64,000 bases of DNA from Daejeonella sp. JGW-45. Its GTDB lineage: Bacteria; Bacteroidota; Bacteroidia; Sphingobacteriales; Sphingobacteriaceae. Below, one piece after another: positions 18,359 through 27,390 of the stretch. Under the pieces are notes generated by a model. It was not told the origin of the DNA, did no database searches, and saw only the letters and a program-made list of their open reading frames with translations. The translations under genes were made by a program, and so were the position numbers. Numbering within the stretch: position 1 is the first letter of the stretch; the number at the start of each line of letters is the position of its first letter. Where the stretch lies: the NCBI RefSeq assembly GCF_029360805.1, contig NZ_JARKNC010000003.1, positions 186,001-250,000 on the forward strand, given 5' to 3'.

Positions 18359-18946
18359 ATGAACGTTCAATTAGACAATAATCCTGAAAAGAAAGAAGCT
18401 ATTCTTCAAAGCACCCTTGAGCTCATTGGTGCGAATGGTTTTCATGGGTCGCCAATGAGCCTCATTGCAAAGAACGCAGGCGTTGCGACGGGTACCATAT
18501 ACCATTACTTTCCCTCAAAAGAGGTCCTGATCTATGAGCTTTTCGAACACATTAAGTCTGTTCTGCAAGTGGCAATGTTCAAGAATGATGATGAAAAAAT
18601 GTCGTATAAGGATCGTTTTTTTAATCTTTTCGTCAATCTCTGCAATTACTACATCAAAAACCCACACGCGCTCACATTCATTGAGCAATATACCAGTTCG
18701 CCATTTTTAAAATGTAACCCTTTTTATAAGGGCAAAAACTATAACCAGGAAATGATCGAATTCTTTAATTATGGCATCGAACGAAGTTATATAAAGAAGA
18801 TCGATGATCACCTGATTGCCCCTGTTTTTCACGGTTCAATCATGTCGACCGCCAAACAGCATATTATGGGCCGTTATAATTTCACTCCGGAATCGCTGCA
18901 AAATGTTGCGCAGATAATCTGGGACGGTATAAAAAAAGACAGTTAA
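18359..18946 (+). CDS. TetR-family regulator of the second RND operon
   Basis: The protein has about 195 aa from the ATG at 18359; an upstream GTG at 18329 is less likely because the helix-turn-helix is already complete from 18359. HTH: 'SLIAKNAGVATGTIYHYFPS' at about residues 33-52. The remainder is the ligand-binding domain, with a Phe/Tyr-rich core. It is the first gene of tetR-tolC-adaptor-pump. The upstream region holds TTATTTTG close to the ATG, and two related words CACAAAT (18280s) and ATTTGTG (18325) in opposite orientation that could be half-operators. Confidence 0.88.
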   Translation: MNVQLDNNPEKKEAILQSTLELIGANGFHGSPMSLIAKNAGVATGTIYHYFPSKEVLIYELFEHIKSVLQVAMFKNDDEKMSYKDRFFNLFVNLCNYYIKNPHALTFIEQYTSSPFLKCNPFYKGKNYNQEMIEFFNYGIERSYIKKIDDHLIAPVFHGSIMSTAKQHIMGRYNFTPESLQNVAQIIWDGIKKDS

Positions 18947-18970
18947 CCCGAGCAAGTTGCTAATACATAT

Positions 18971-20302
18971 ATGAAACACATACAAAGAAGCATGCTGATC
19001 ATACTGATCATCATATCACATACAACCATTACTAAAGCTCAGCAACCAACGGATAGCTTACCGTCGTTGGTCACTCTTGCTGACTGCATAGATTTCGCAC
19101 TTAAAAATCAGCCCTTAATCAAACAGTCTCTTATTGATGAGGAAATTTCAGAGCGGGATATTGACATCTCCTTATCGGGTATTTATCCCCAGATAAGCGG
19201 CCAGGCAAATTTATCACGGTTTCTGAAGCAACCTGTTTCTCTCTTAAACGGCCAGCCCGTGATATTCCAGCCTAAAAACAACTCAAATTTTTTGATTCAG
19301 GCCGACCAGTCATTATTTGACAATGATTTGCTCTTCGCAGCGAAGGGCGCGAAATTTATGCGTCTAAACAGTAAGCAGAATACAGAAAGCAACAAAATAA
19401 ATACTGTAGTTGCCGTTAGCAAGGCTTTCTATGATATTCTGACGAGCCAGGAACAACTAAAGATATTAAGAGAAAATATTGCCCGGGTTGAAAAGCAGTT
19501 TAAAGATTCATATGCGCAATACGACGCAGGTCTGGTCGACAAAATTGACTATAAACGGGCGTCTATTTCTTTAAATAACTCGAAGGCGGACCTGAAAAGA
19601 ATAAACGAATCGCTAAAATATAAGCACGCATACCTTAAACAGCTAATGGGTGTTACCGGAGGAAAGGATATCGACCTGATTTATAACGGATCTAGTCTGG
19701 AAGTTGAAATATTACTTGATACGACACAGTCGCTGAGCTACGAAAACAGGGTTGAATACAAACAGTTGCAAACCCGTAAGCAGATTCAAAATCTAAATAT
19801 TCACTATTATCGAAATGATTTTCTGCCATCTGTGTCGGCGTTCATAAATTATAACAACGTATATCAGAACAATAACTTCGGTTCGCTTTATAACAAGGAC
19901 TTCCCGAGTTCACAGGTCGGTTTACGGTTGGCGCTTCCCGTATTTCAGGGTGGCCGGCGAATCCAGAATCTAAGACGTGCAGTCCTGCAGGATAAAAGAC
20001 TCGATCTCGATATTGTCCAAATAAAGAATGTTATTAATACTGAATATCAGCAGGCTCTGGCCCTGTATAAAACAAATCTGAATGACTGGAAAACCTACCG
20101 CGAAAATGTTGAACTTTCCAAGGATGTTTACAACACTATAAAGCTTCAGTACAATGAGGGGATCAAAACTTATCTCGAACTACTAATCGCCGAATCAGAC
20201 CTAAGATCATCTCAACTTAATTATTTAAACTCCCTGTTCAGTTTATTGTCGACCAAGCTCGACGTACAGCAGGCACAGGGTTCTGTCAACATTAATCAAT
20301 AA
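18971..20302 (+). CDS. TolC-family outer-membrane efflux channel
   Basis: The protein has 443 aa with a Sec signal 'SMLIILIIISHTTITKAQ'. OEP repeats are present, with 'VTLADCIDFALKNQPLIKQS' at about residue 34 and 'TIKLQYNEGIKTYLELLIAE' near the C-terminus. It is paralogous to the channel at 9940 but only moderately similar by eye. It follows the tetR gene by 24 bp and precedes the adaptor by 7 bp. Confidence 0.92.
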   Translation: MKHIQRSMLIILIIISHTTITKAQQPTDSLPSLVTLADCIDFALKNQPLIKQSLIDEEISERDIDISLSGIYPQISGQANLSRFLKQPVSLLNGQPVIFQPKNNSNFLIQADQSLFDNDLLFAAKGAKFMRLNSKQNTESNKINTVVAVSKAFYDILTSQEQLKILRENIARVEKQFKDSYAQYDAGLVDKIDYKRASISLNNSKADLKRINESLKYKHAYLKQLMGVTGGKDIDLIYNGSSLEVEILLDTTQSLSYENRVEYKQLQTRKQIQNLNIHYYRNDFLPSVSAFINYNNVYQNNNFGSLYNKDFPSSQVGLRLALPVFQGGRRIQNLRRAVLQDKRLDLDIVQIKNVINTEYQQALALYKTNLNDWKTYRENVELSKDVYNTIKLQYNEGIKTYLELLIAESDLRSSQLNYLNSLFSLLSTKLDVQQAQGSVNINQ

Positions 20303-20309
20303 TACATTT

Positions 20310-21449
20310 ATGAACATTAACTTTATAAGATCTGGCCTGTTCATCCTCAGTCTGGCCGGCATTATTTCCTGCGGTAACCCTCAAAAGCCTAGTAACCAGG
20401 CGGCGATGGCCGCAATGTCTGTGCCGGTAACTACAGCCACTGCAAGCAGTGAACTTGTAACCGGAGAGGACACTTACCCCGGAACAGTAGTGCCCTTAAA
20501 CGAGGTCGAGCTTCGTGCAGAAGTTGGAGGTTATATTACTAAGATCTTCATTCAAGACGGTCAGAAGGTACAAAAAGGCCAGAAGCTCTATGAAATTGAT
20601 CGCAGCAAATATGACGCGGCTTATCGTCACGCTGTCGCGGGTGTTGAGATTGCAAAGGCAAATCGCGATAAGGCGAAAAAAGATGCAGAAAGATATCAGA
20701 AGCTGGCTGACCAGGATGCGATAGCACGGCAGCGCGTTGATTATGCACTGACCGACCTGGCCAACGCCGAATCGCAAATAGCAGGGAGCCAGGCGATATT
20801 AGCGAATGCAGCAGCTGATTTGCGACGCTCAGTTATCACAGCTCCCCTGTCTGGCAAGCTCGGTATTTCGCAGGTAAAACTAGGCGCCCTGGTGTCTCCT
20901 GGTTCAACACTCTTAAATACGGTATCGACAACATCTCCTGTTGCTGTCGATATATCAATCCCACAGCATGAGATCCCAAGATTCCTCGAGCTTCAAAGAA
21001 AACCAGGTTCTGCAACTGATTCTGTATTCTCTATTCAGCTGAATGATAACAGTACTGTAAATGCCGCTGGCAAGATCGTAGCTGTCGACCGCGCAGTCGA
21101 TCCGCAGACAGGAAGCATAAAAGTCCGGATAAGCTTCCCTAATGATTCAGGAACCCTTATAGCGGGAATGAATTGCAAGGTGAAGGTGCTGAACAAATCC
21201 ACAGAAAAACAGGTATTAATACCTTTCAAAGCCGTCAGCGAACAGTTGGGAGAATTTACCGTATTCGTAGTTGGCGACAGCAGTAAGGTAGATCAGCGCC
21301 GGGTTATAACAGGTACTAAGGTGGCGGATATGATCGTGATCACCGAAGGCTTGAAGGACGGTGAAGTCTACGTAACCGAAGGCGTTCAAAATTTAAGACA
21401 AGGTTCAGTAATAAGCACAGCGAGCACGCAGCCAGCGTCAAAACAGTGA
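20310..21449 (+). CDS. RND periplasmic adaptor, lipoprotein
   Basis: The protein has 379 aa. The signal peptide ends in 'SLAGIISCGN' with the lipidated Cys at residue 21. An AcrA-like layout follows: 'PLNEVELRAEVGGYITKIFI' (lipoyl domain, about 62-81), helical hairpin 'AERYQKLADQDAIARQRVDY', 'VITAPLSGKLGISQVKLGAL' (second lipoyl half) and the beta-barrel/MP domain. It couples the pump at 21464 to the channel at 18971; the three genes are 7-14 bp apart. Confidence 0.93.
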   Translation: MNINFIRSGLFILSLAGIISCGNPQKPSNQAAMAAMSVPVTTATASSELVTGEDTYPGTVVPLNEVELRAEVGGYITKIFIQDGQKVQKGQKLYEIDRSKYDAAYRHAVAGVEIAKANRDKAKKDAERYQKLADQDAIARQRVDYALTDLANAESQIAGSQAILANAAADLRRSVITAPLSGKLGISQVKLGALVSPGSTLLNTVSTTSPVAVDISIPQHEIPRFLELQRKPGSATDSVFSIQLNDNSTVNAAGKIVAVDRAVDPQTGSIKVRISFPNDSGTLIAGMNCKVKVLNKSTEKQVLIPFKAVSEQLGEFTVFVVGDSSKVDQRRVITGTKVADMIVITEGLKDGEVYVTEGVQNLRQGSVISTASTQPASKQ

Positions 21450-21463
21450 TTTAACCCGATAAC

Positions 21464-24400
21464 ATGATATCAGAAGTTTTTATAAAAAGGCCGGTAACGG
21501 CGATAGTTATCTCCATATTAATTGTTTTGATCGGAACAATTGTCATGTTGGGGTTGCCGATAAGTCAATATCCGAATATTTCGCCGCCAACTGTTACTGT
21601 ATCAGGTATTTATACCGGCGCAGATGCCCAGACGGTCGAACAGACGGTAACGACTCCTATCGAGAGTCAAATCAACGGTACTCCCGGCATGAAATACATG
21701 TCGTCGAACAGTACCTCTGACGGACGATCGTCTGTAACGGTAACGTTTGATGTGGGCACCAACATTGATATTGCCGCGTTGGATGTGCAGAACCGCGTCG
21801 GTATCGCTGAGCCGGCTTTGCCTGAGGCTGTCAGGCGATTAGGAGTTACCACAAAAAAGGCGAACACGGATATCCTGATGGTATTGGGTCTGGTTTCCCC
21901 GAACAATACTCATGACCAAAAGTTTCTCTCGAACTATGTTAATCTTTACGTAAAAGACGCACTGTTGAGAGTAAAAGGTGTCGGTGATGTGCAAGCCTTC
22001 GGCCAGCCTTTCAGTATGCGGGTCTGGCTTGATGCCAATAAGCTGGCGCAGCTGGGGATTTCGCCCGCGGATGTCACTTCGGCTATCCAGGAACAGAACA
22101 CACGTATTGCCGGCGGAAGTGTCGGAGGTCCACCTCAATATGGCTCCCAGGTCTTTGAATTTTCTGTCGTTCTCGACGGGGCGCTCAGCACGGAAGAGGA
22201 ATTTAAGAACATCATTGTAAAAACAGGAACAGACGGATCAATAACATACCTTAAGGATATTGCGAGAGTGGAACTCGGCGAATTCTCTTATGTCACACGC
22301 TCAAAGATCAATGGCCAGATCTCATCGATGATGGCTATTAATCAAATGCCAGGCGGAAACGCGGTTGAAACGTATGACGGTATTGTCCAGGCGCTTGAAA
22401 CATTAAAAAAATCCTTTCCGAAGGATATGGATTACGTTATCAGCTACGAAACGGTATCTATTGTCAAGGTTTCACTAAAAGAGGTTGTTTATACCCTTAT
22501 TGAAGCCCTTATCCTGGTGACGATAGTTGTATTCCTCTTCCTTCAGAGCTGGAGGGCAACTTTAATCCCCGTACTCGCCATACCGGTTTCTATCATTGGA
22601 ACATTTATATTTTTTACCGTGATGGGATTCTCCATCAACGTATTGACCATGTTTGGCTTCGTACTTGCCATCGGTATAGTAGTCGATGATGCTATCGTTG
22701 TTGTAGAGGCTGTTCAGCATTACATGGACCACAATGGTTTATCCGCCAAAGAAGCGACACGCAGGGCGATGAAGGACATCACCGGTCCTGTTATTGCGAT
22801 TGCGTTAATTCTTGCCGCGGTATTTATTCCTGTAGGATTTATTCCGGGAATGGTAGGCCAGCTATATCAGCAGTTCGCAATTACGATCGCTGTTTCGGTA
22901 GTTATCTCCGCTTTCGTTGCGCTATCGCTGACACCAGCCCTCTGTTCAATCTTGTTGAAGCCAATGAACCTGAATAAAAATTCTAAAGGACTGGACAAGT
23001 TCTTTTTTAAATTCAACACCTGGTTTCACGGAGTTACGACCCGTTATTCAAACGGAGTACAGAAAGCAATTAAAAAAGCGCCCCTGGTTATAGTCATTCT
23101 GGCTTGCATCTATGCAGGTACTGTGGGATTGTTCAGTACAAAATCTACAGGGTTTATCCCTAATGAGGATGCGGGTATCTTTATCATGGGTATCACGTTG
23201 CCGGAGGGTGCATCCGCAGCAAGAACCGATGAATTTATTACAAAGGTAATCGGCAGACTTCAGGAGAAAGTTCCCGAAATACAGAATATTACCTCCATAG
23301 GGGGGATAAATGTATTAAACCGTTCGTTTAAATCTAACGCCGGAACGTTTTTCGTTCAGCTCAAAAACTGGGAAGAACGGGAACGGGACGTACCGGAGAT
23401 CCTCGGGCTGATTAAGGCTGAATTTAACGGGGAACGCGACGGCAGTGTGCTTGCCGTGGCGCCACCTCCTATCCCCGGACTTGGAATCAGTGGTGGATTT
23501 TCGCTCCTTATTCAGGAACAGCAGGCCGGCGACATCAAGCAATTTGAGGCTGTTGTCGGCAAGTTCCTGCAGGCTGCTAACCAAAGGCCTGAAATTGGCA
23601 TGGCCTATACCCTTTTTAGTTCCAAAACGCCTAACTATCAATTAACCATTAACCGTGAACAGGTGAAAAAAATGGGTGTGTCTGTTGGCGCGGTTTACAG
23701 TACTATTTCCAGTTATCTTGGTAGCAGTTATGTGAACGACTTTACAAAATACGGGCGTAATTTCAGGGTTGTTACCCAGGCAGATACTACTTTCAGGACA
23801 CATATCGAAGACCTGTCGAAGCTGTACGTAAAAAGCACACGCGGCGAATCAGTTCCGTTGAGTACTCTCGTATCGTACAAAATGGTAGAAAATCCTTCTA
23901 TTATAAATCACTATAATCTGTTCAGGTCGATTGAGATCAGCGGCAGTGCCGCGCCGGGGTACAGTAGCGGTGATGCAAACAGAGCACTGAAGGAAGTTTC
24001 GGCTCAGGTGCTTCCTGCAGGCTATACTTACGGATTTTCGGGGCTGAGCCTACAGGAAGAAGAAGCCGGAAGCAGCACCATTTATATTTTTGCGCTTTGT
24101 ATCATCTTTGTATTTCTCTTACTGGCTGCCCTGTATGAAAGCTGGTCGGTACCGTTCTCCGTTCTTCTGGCGGTTCCGCTGGGGGTATTTGGTGCTATCC
24201 TTGCGCTCATGTTAATTCCAAAATTAGACAACAACATTTACGCACAGGTGGGATTGGTTACCCTAATCGGTCTGTCGGCGAAGAATGCGATCCTTATCGT
24301 GGAATTTGCAAAAGAGCGGCTTGACTGGGGGATGGGACTGATCCCGTCCATCATGGATGCTGTCAAATTGAGGCTGCGCCCGATTATTATGACTTCGCTT

Positions 24401-24643
24401 GCCTTTATTTTAGGAGTTGTTCCTTTGATCCTTTCTTCCGGCGCTGGTGCTGTTTCCCGCCAAACTATCGGATGGACGGTATTCGGCGGAATGATTGCAG
24501 CAACATTACTCGCCATTTTTATTGTCCCGGTCCTGTTTGTGCTAATCAGCAGGGTTGCCTATGGCAAAAAGAAGCTGGCAGAACTAGAGGCCTCCTACAT
24601 CCCGCAAGAACACGCCGACGTACTTCATGCTGATGAAGATTAA
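21464..24643 (+). CDS. RND efflux pump permease (HAE1/AcrB family)
   Basis: The protein has 1059 aa, the standard length of hydrophobe/amphiphile exporters. The N-terminus 'FIKRPVTAIVISILIVLIG' and 'LPISQYPNISPPTVTVSGIY' are classical HAE1. The proton-relay Asp pair is in 'LAIGIVVDDAIVVVEAVQH' at about residue 405, and a second-half TM signature is in 'LIGLSAKNAILIVEFAKERL' at about 930. It is closer to AcrB/MexB than the pump at 5289, so the two systems are not recent duplicates. It is followed by a strong terminator. Confidence 0.95.
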   Translation: MISEVFIKRPVTAIVISILIVLIGTIVMLGLPISQYPNISPPTVTVSGIYTGADAQTVEQTVTTPIESQINGTPGMKYMSSNSTSDGRSSVTVTFDVGTNIDIAALDVQNRVGIAEPALPEAVRRLGVTTKKANTDILMVLGLVSPNNTHDQKFLSNYVNLYVKDALLRVKGVGDVQAFGQPFSMRVWLDANKLAQLGISPADVTSAIQEQNTRIAGGSVGGPPQYGSQVFEFSVVLDGALSTEEEFKNIIVKTGTDGSITYLKDIARVELGEFSYVTRSKINGQISSMMAINQMPGGNAVETYDGIVQALETLKKSFPKDMDYVISYETVSIVKVSLKEVVYTLIEALILVTIVVFLFLQSWRATLIPVLAIPVSIIGTFIFFTVMGFSINVLTMFGFVLAIGIVVDDAIVVVEAVQHYMDHNGLSAKEATRRAMKDITGPVIAIALILAAVFIPVGFIPGMVGQLYQQFAITIAVSVVISAFVALSLTPALCSILLKPMNLNKNSKGLDKFFFKFNTWFHGVTTRYSNGVQKAIKKAPLVIVILACIYAGTVGLFSTKSTGFIPNEDAGIFIMGITLPEGASAARTDEFITKVIGRLQEKVPEIQNITSIGGINVLNRSFKSNAGTFFVQLKNWEERERDVPEILGLIKAEFNGERDGSVLAVAPPPIPGLGISGGFSLLIQEQQAGDIKQFEAVVGKFLQAANQRPEIGMAYTLFSSKTPNYQLTINREQVKKMGVSVGAVYSTISSYLGSSYVNDFTKYGRNFRVVTQADTTFRTHIEDLSKLYVKSTRGESVPLSTLVSYKMVENPSIINHYNLFRSIEISGSAAPGYSSGDANRALKEVSAQVLPAGYTYGFSGLSLQEEEAGSSTIYIFALCIIFVFLLLAALYESWSVPFSVLLAVPLGVFGAILALMLIPKLDNNIYAQVGLVTLIGLSAKNAILIVEFAKERLDWGMGLIPSIMDAVKLRLRPIIMTSLAFILGVVPLILSSGAGAVSRQTIGWTVFGGMIAATLLAIFIVPVLFVLISRVAYGKKKLAELEASYIPQEHADVLHADED

Positions 24644-24652
24644 TTAATAAAG

Positions 24653-24682
24653 AAGCCGCCCACTTGAAATGGGCGGCTTTTT
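24653..24682. terminator. Rho-independent terminator between convergent genes
   Basis: AAGCCGCCCA pairs with TGGGCGGCTT across a 7-nt loop and is followed by T5. It lies between the second RND pump and the convergent DEAD-box-like gene; the plus-strand T run is clear, and A residues on the left give a weaker minus-strand version. Confidence 0.88.
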
Positions 24683-24687
24683 AATAT

Positions 24688-25974
24688 TTACCGGTTTTTA
24701 AATTTCATTTTTGCTTTCTCCCGGGAGCTGTAATTATAGTCCTTATTGTTGCTTGCTTTCTTTTCATGGAATGCTGCGCCGCTTAGCTTTTCTTCCCCTG
24801 CTAACTTCGCTTTGCTTTTTTTTTCTTTAACGTTGCCAGAAGCAACTACCAAATCATCAGGAAGCTCTGCAACCGGGATCCCCTGCCCGATGGCTTGTTC
24901 TATTTTTTTAACTGTAACTAATTCTATATCGGTTGAGAAACTTATAGCCAGGCTGTTAGCATTTCTGTCGTTCTTAACAATACGGCTGATATAGGTTTCT
25001 TTTTCCGCGGGTATTTCAAGATGAAGAACAAAAGGTATTCCGCTCAGATCTATGCTTTCTTTAATATCATCTGCAACTATTAATATCCTGACATCTTGCG
25101 ACTCCTTAAAGTCATCGATCAGGTCGAATCCCGGATGATCGAAAAAAAGCGGTTTATAAACAGCGATCTGATCATCAAGATTTCGGAAGAGGCTTTTAAA
25201 AACTTTTTGCGCAGTTAACCTGGTGTTGACAAACACCACCACCTTGTCAAAAATCTCAGCATCAGCCATCAGCATATCCAGGAGATTCAGCTTGGTTTTA
25301 TAATCGGGAACATGGTATAAAACCTGTTCGAGGGTTTCGAGCTTCTGTTCTCCCAGTTCGGCTACCTCGACGATCGCCGGCTGATTCATGAATTGATCAA
25401 CCAATAAATGCAGCTTATTGTGCCGCACTTCGGTAAATACCAGGCGCTGGCATTTAACAATGCTTCTCGCAAGTTCAGCGACAGGAAGCTGCATACCTTT
25501 TTTAATAATTTCCGCGGCATCGTCCACGATAAACATCAATATCTTATTGAGATTGAGACCGAGCTTGAGATAAACGGCACGCGCCCTGTCGGGAGTAGCA
25601 ATGACTATATCAGATCCATCGGTAACAGCATTTATTTGGGATTCCATGTTTCCCTCAGGATAAAGGGGAACAATGCGTATGGTATTATTCCTGTTTAGAA
25701 GTTCAAACCTTTCCATTAGCTCATCAATCCGTTCTTTGTCCGGAACGAGGATCAATGCTCTGGGCGCTTCCTCAAAACCGTATTTCAACCGCATTAAAAC
25801 CCCCAGCACATAGCTTGTCGTTTTTCCAGACCCTTCCGGCCCAACGGCAATAATATCCTGTCCCCCAAGTATACGCGACATGGTTTTGAGCTGAATTTCT
25901 TTTGGCCCAAGAAAACCCGCTTCGGTCATTGACCGGATAAGGGGTTTACTTAATTTAAGTTTATCTAGTAGCAC
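24688..25974 (-). CDS. DEAD-box helicase-like protein with degenerate motifs
   Basis: A 428-aa protein with the two RecA-like domains of DEAD-box RNA helicases. The Q motif region 'GFLGPKEIQLKTMSRIL' and the Walker A 'GPEGSGKTT' are kept. Other core motifs are altered: PTREL is 'VPDKER', motif II DEAD reads 'DDAA' in 'IVDDAAEIIKKG', SAT reads 'TEV', and the HRxGRxxR motif VI reads 'SRIVKNDR'. Motif Ib 'ATPDR' and motif IV 'VVFVNTRLTA' survive. The tail (375-428) is Lys/Ser-rich. The frame is intact, so this is divergence, not decay. It may bind RNA and ATP without efficient unwinding. The start is GTG at 25974; no neighbour suggests a role. Confidence 0.85.
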   Translation of the reverse strand: MLLDKLKLSKPLIRSMTEAGFLGPKEIQLKTMSRILGGQDIIAVGPEGSGKTTSYVLGVLMRLKYGFEEAPRALILVPDKERIDELMERFELLNRNNTIRIVPLYPEGNMESQINAVTDGSDIVIATPDRARAVYLKLGLNLNKILMFIVDDAAEIIKKGMQLPVAELARSIVKCQRLVFTEVRHNKLHLLVDQFMNQPAIVEVAELGEQKLETLEQVLYHVPDYKTKLNLLDMLMADAEIFDKVVVFVNTRLTAQKVFKSLFRNLDDQIAVYKPLFFDHPGFDLIDDFKESQDVRILIVADDIKESIDLSGIPFVLHLEIPAEKETYISRIVKNDRNANSLAISFSTDIELVTVKKIEQAIGQGIPVAELPDDLVVASGNVKEKKSKAKLAGEEKLSGAAFHEKKASNNKDYNYSSREKAKMKFKNR

Positions 25975-26030
25975 AGGTTGGAATTGAAACGCAAAAGTAA
26001 GGATTTAGATCGGACTGCGGGGGGGTATGG

Positions 26031-26058
26031 AGTGGAAAGTGGAAAGTGGAGAGTGGAG
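26031..26058. repeat. Tandem 7-nt repeat array (AGTGGAR x4)
   Basis: Four heptamers AGTGGAA, AGTGGAA, AGTGGAG, AGTGGAG, just upstream of the DEAD-box-like gene and beyond the stop of apbE. The word matches that at 17467-17508. A G6 run lies directly upstream. Confidence 0.8.
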
Positions 26059-26112
26059 AGGTTTCTTTTCCGATTTAATCGGGGATCTCCACATGAAGAG
26101 GCAATACTAACG

Positions 26113-27105
26113 TCATTCCAGCTGGCTATTGATGTCGATATTCAGATTTTTTGTGGCTCTTACCCTGCCTTTATCATCAACAAGTATAGCCCGATAGCGG
26201 GGAAATGCCTTTAACAGCTTTAAGCCTTTCTTCTTTCCCAGCACCATGATCGATGTACTGAGGCCGTTGGCAAATTCGGCATTCGGACCTAAGACGGTCA
26301 CGCTGGATAAGCCGGAAACAGGATATCCGGTTTTAGGATTAATTATATGTGCGTATCGTTTATCGTTAAACACCACATACTTTTCATAGCTGCCGGAAGT
26401 TACCGCTGCTTCATTCTCCAGAGGCAAAACGGCAAACAGTTCATTGTTATCAATAGGATTTGTGACCCCTATTTTCCATTTATTCCCGTCGGGGTGCCTG
26501 CCCCAGGTATTCATATCTCCCGACCCATTGACTATACCTGCCTGTACACCTTTTCCGATCATAAGCTCGCGACATTTGTCGGCCGCATAGCCTTCACCCA
26601 ATGCCCCAAACCCAATCTTCATCCCCTCCTCTTTCAAAAAAATAGTGCCCTTGACTTTGTCAAGCAGAATGTTCTGATAACCGATTTTCTTCACAGATTT
26701 TTTTATCGCTTCAGGCGAGGGCATTTCAGACATCGAACCATCGAACTTCCAGATACGGTCCATCGCAGCAAAGCTAATATCGAAAGCGCCACCGGTTATT
26801 CTGGAAAGATATAAGGCACGTTCAGTCAGTTCAAAAACCTCCTTGTCAACTTTAACAGGCCGTATCCCTGCATTACGGTTCACTTCTGATATTTGGGTTT
26901 GTGGTCGCCAGTCTGAGATTAAGTTTTCTATACGCGTTACCTCAGCAACCACAGTATCGATATAGGCATCGGCCGCGACAGTATCTTTAGCAACTATCGT
27001 GATGTCGAACCTGCTCCCCATAAGTCGCACAGCCCGCTGTTGAAGGACCTGGGCGTTGCTGCTATATACAAACAGGAAAAAGAAAAGTGCCAATACGTAT
27101 TTCAT
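26113..27105 (-). CDS. apbE: FAD:protein FMN transferase (ApbE)
   Basis: ApbE attaches FMN covalently to Thr/Ser of target flavoproteins outside the cytosol. It has 330 aa with a Sec signal peptide ending in 'VYSSNAQ'. The core motifs are 'RLMGSRFDITIVAKD' near residue 27, 'GFGALGEGYAADKC' near 168, 'GIVNGSGDMNTWGRHPDG' near 190, and the metal/FAD site 'VTSGSYEKYVVFNDKRYAHI' plus 'NPKTGYPVSG' near 236-265. The typical partners (Nqr or Rnf subunits) are not in the window. Confidence 0.94.
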   Translation of the reverse strand: MKYVLALFFFLFVYSSNAQVLQQRAVRLMGSRFDITIVAKDTVAADAYIDTVVAEVTRIENLISDWRPQTQISEVNRNAGIRPVKVDKEVFELTERALYLSRITGGAFDISFAAMDRIWKFDGSMSEMPSPEAIKKSVKKIGYQNILLDKVKGTIFLKEEGMKIGFGALGEGYAADKCRELMIGKGVQAGIVNGSGDMNTWGRHPDGNKWKIGVTNPIDNNELFAVLPLENEAAVTSGSYEKYVVFNDKRYAHIINPKTGYPVSGLSSVTVLGPNAEFANGLSTSIMVLGKKKGLKLLKAFPRYRAILVDDKGRVRATKNLNIDINSQLE

Positions 27106-27336
27106 ATCAGTAGGAATCCATCTGTATCTGCCCCCTCGACTGATAGAAGCGACACTGCTTATTAATTTAAGTATTTCATCGTTTTGTAGTCCGGTCGGAC
27201 TAATTTTGAGATATTGTCTTTGTACTTCGTCCTTAAAGTTAATAAGAATTATACTGAATAGCTCTATTTATCCCACTATACAGTAATTAACGGTAACTCC
27301 GTCAACACCCGGCACTTGCTTTACAAAGCACCGGCA

Positions 27337-27370
27337 TTGCGTATTTTATATCGGCAAATTATTATCTTTA
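27337..27370 (+). promoter_or_regulatory. Possible promoter of cfa
   Basis: TTG (27337-27339), 23 nt, then TATCTTTA (27363-27370), one mismatch from TAnnTTTG; the ATG at 27391 follows 20 bp later. The rest of the gap 27106-27336 between apbE and cfa shows nothing else recognisable. Confidence 0.35.
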
Positions 27371-27390
27371 AAGGCAAGCTGAATGACTCA

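Noticed and set aside
24688-25974. DEAD-box gene as a pseudogene
   Set aside because: The 428-codon frame is uninterrupted, so divergence is more likely than decay.
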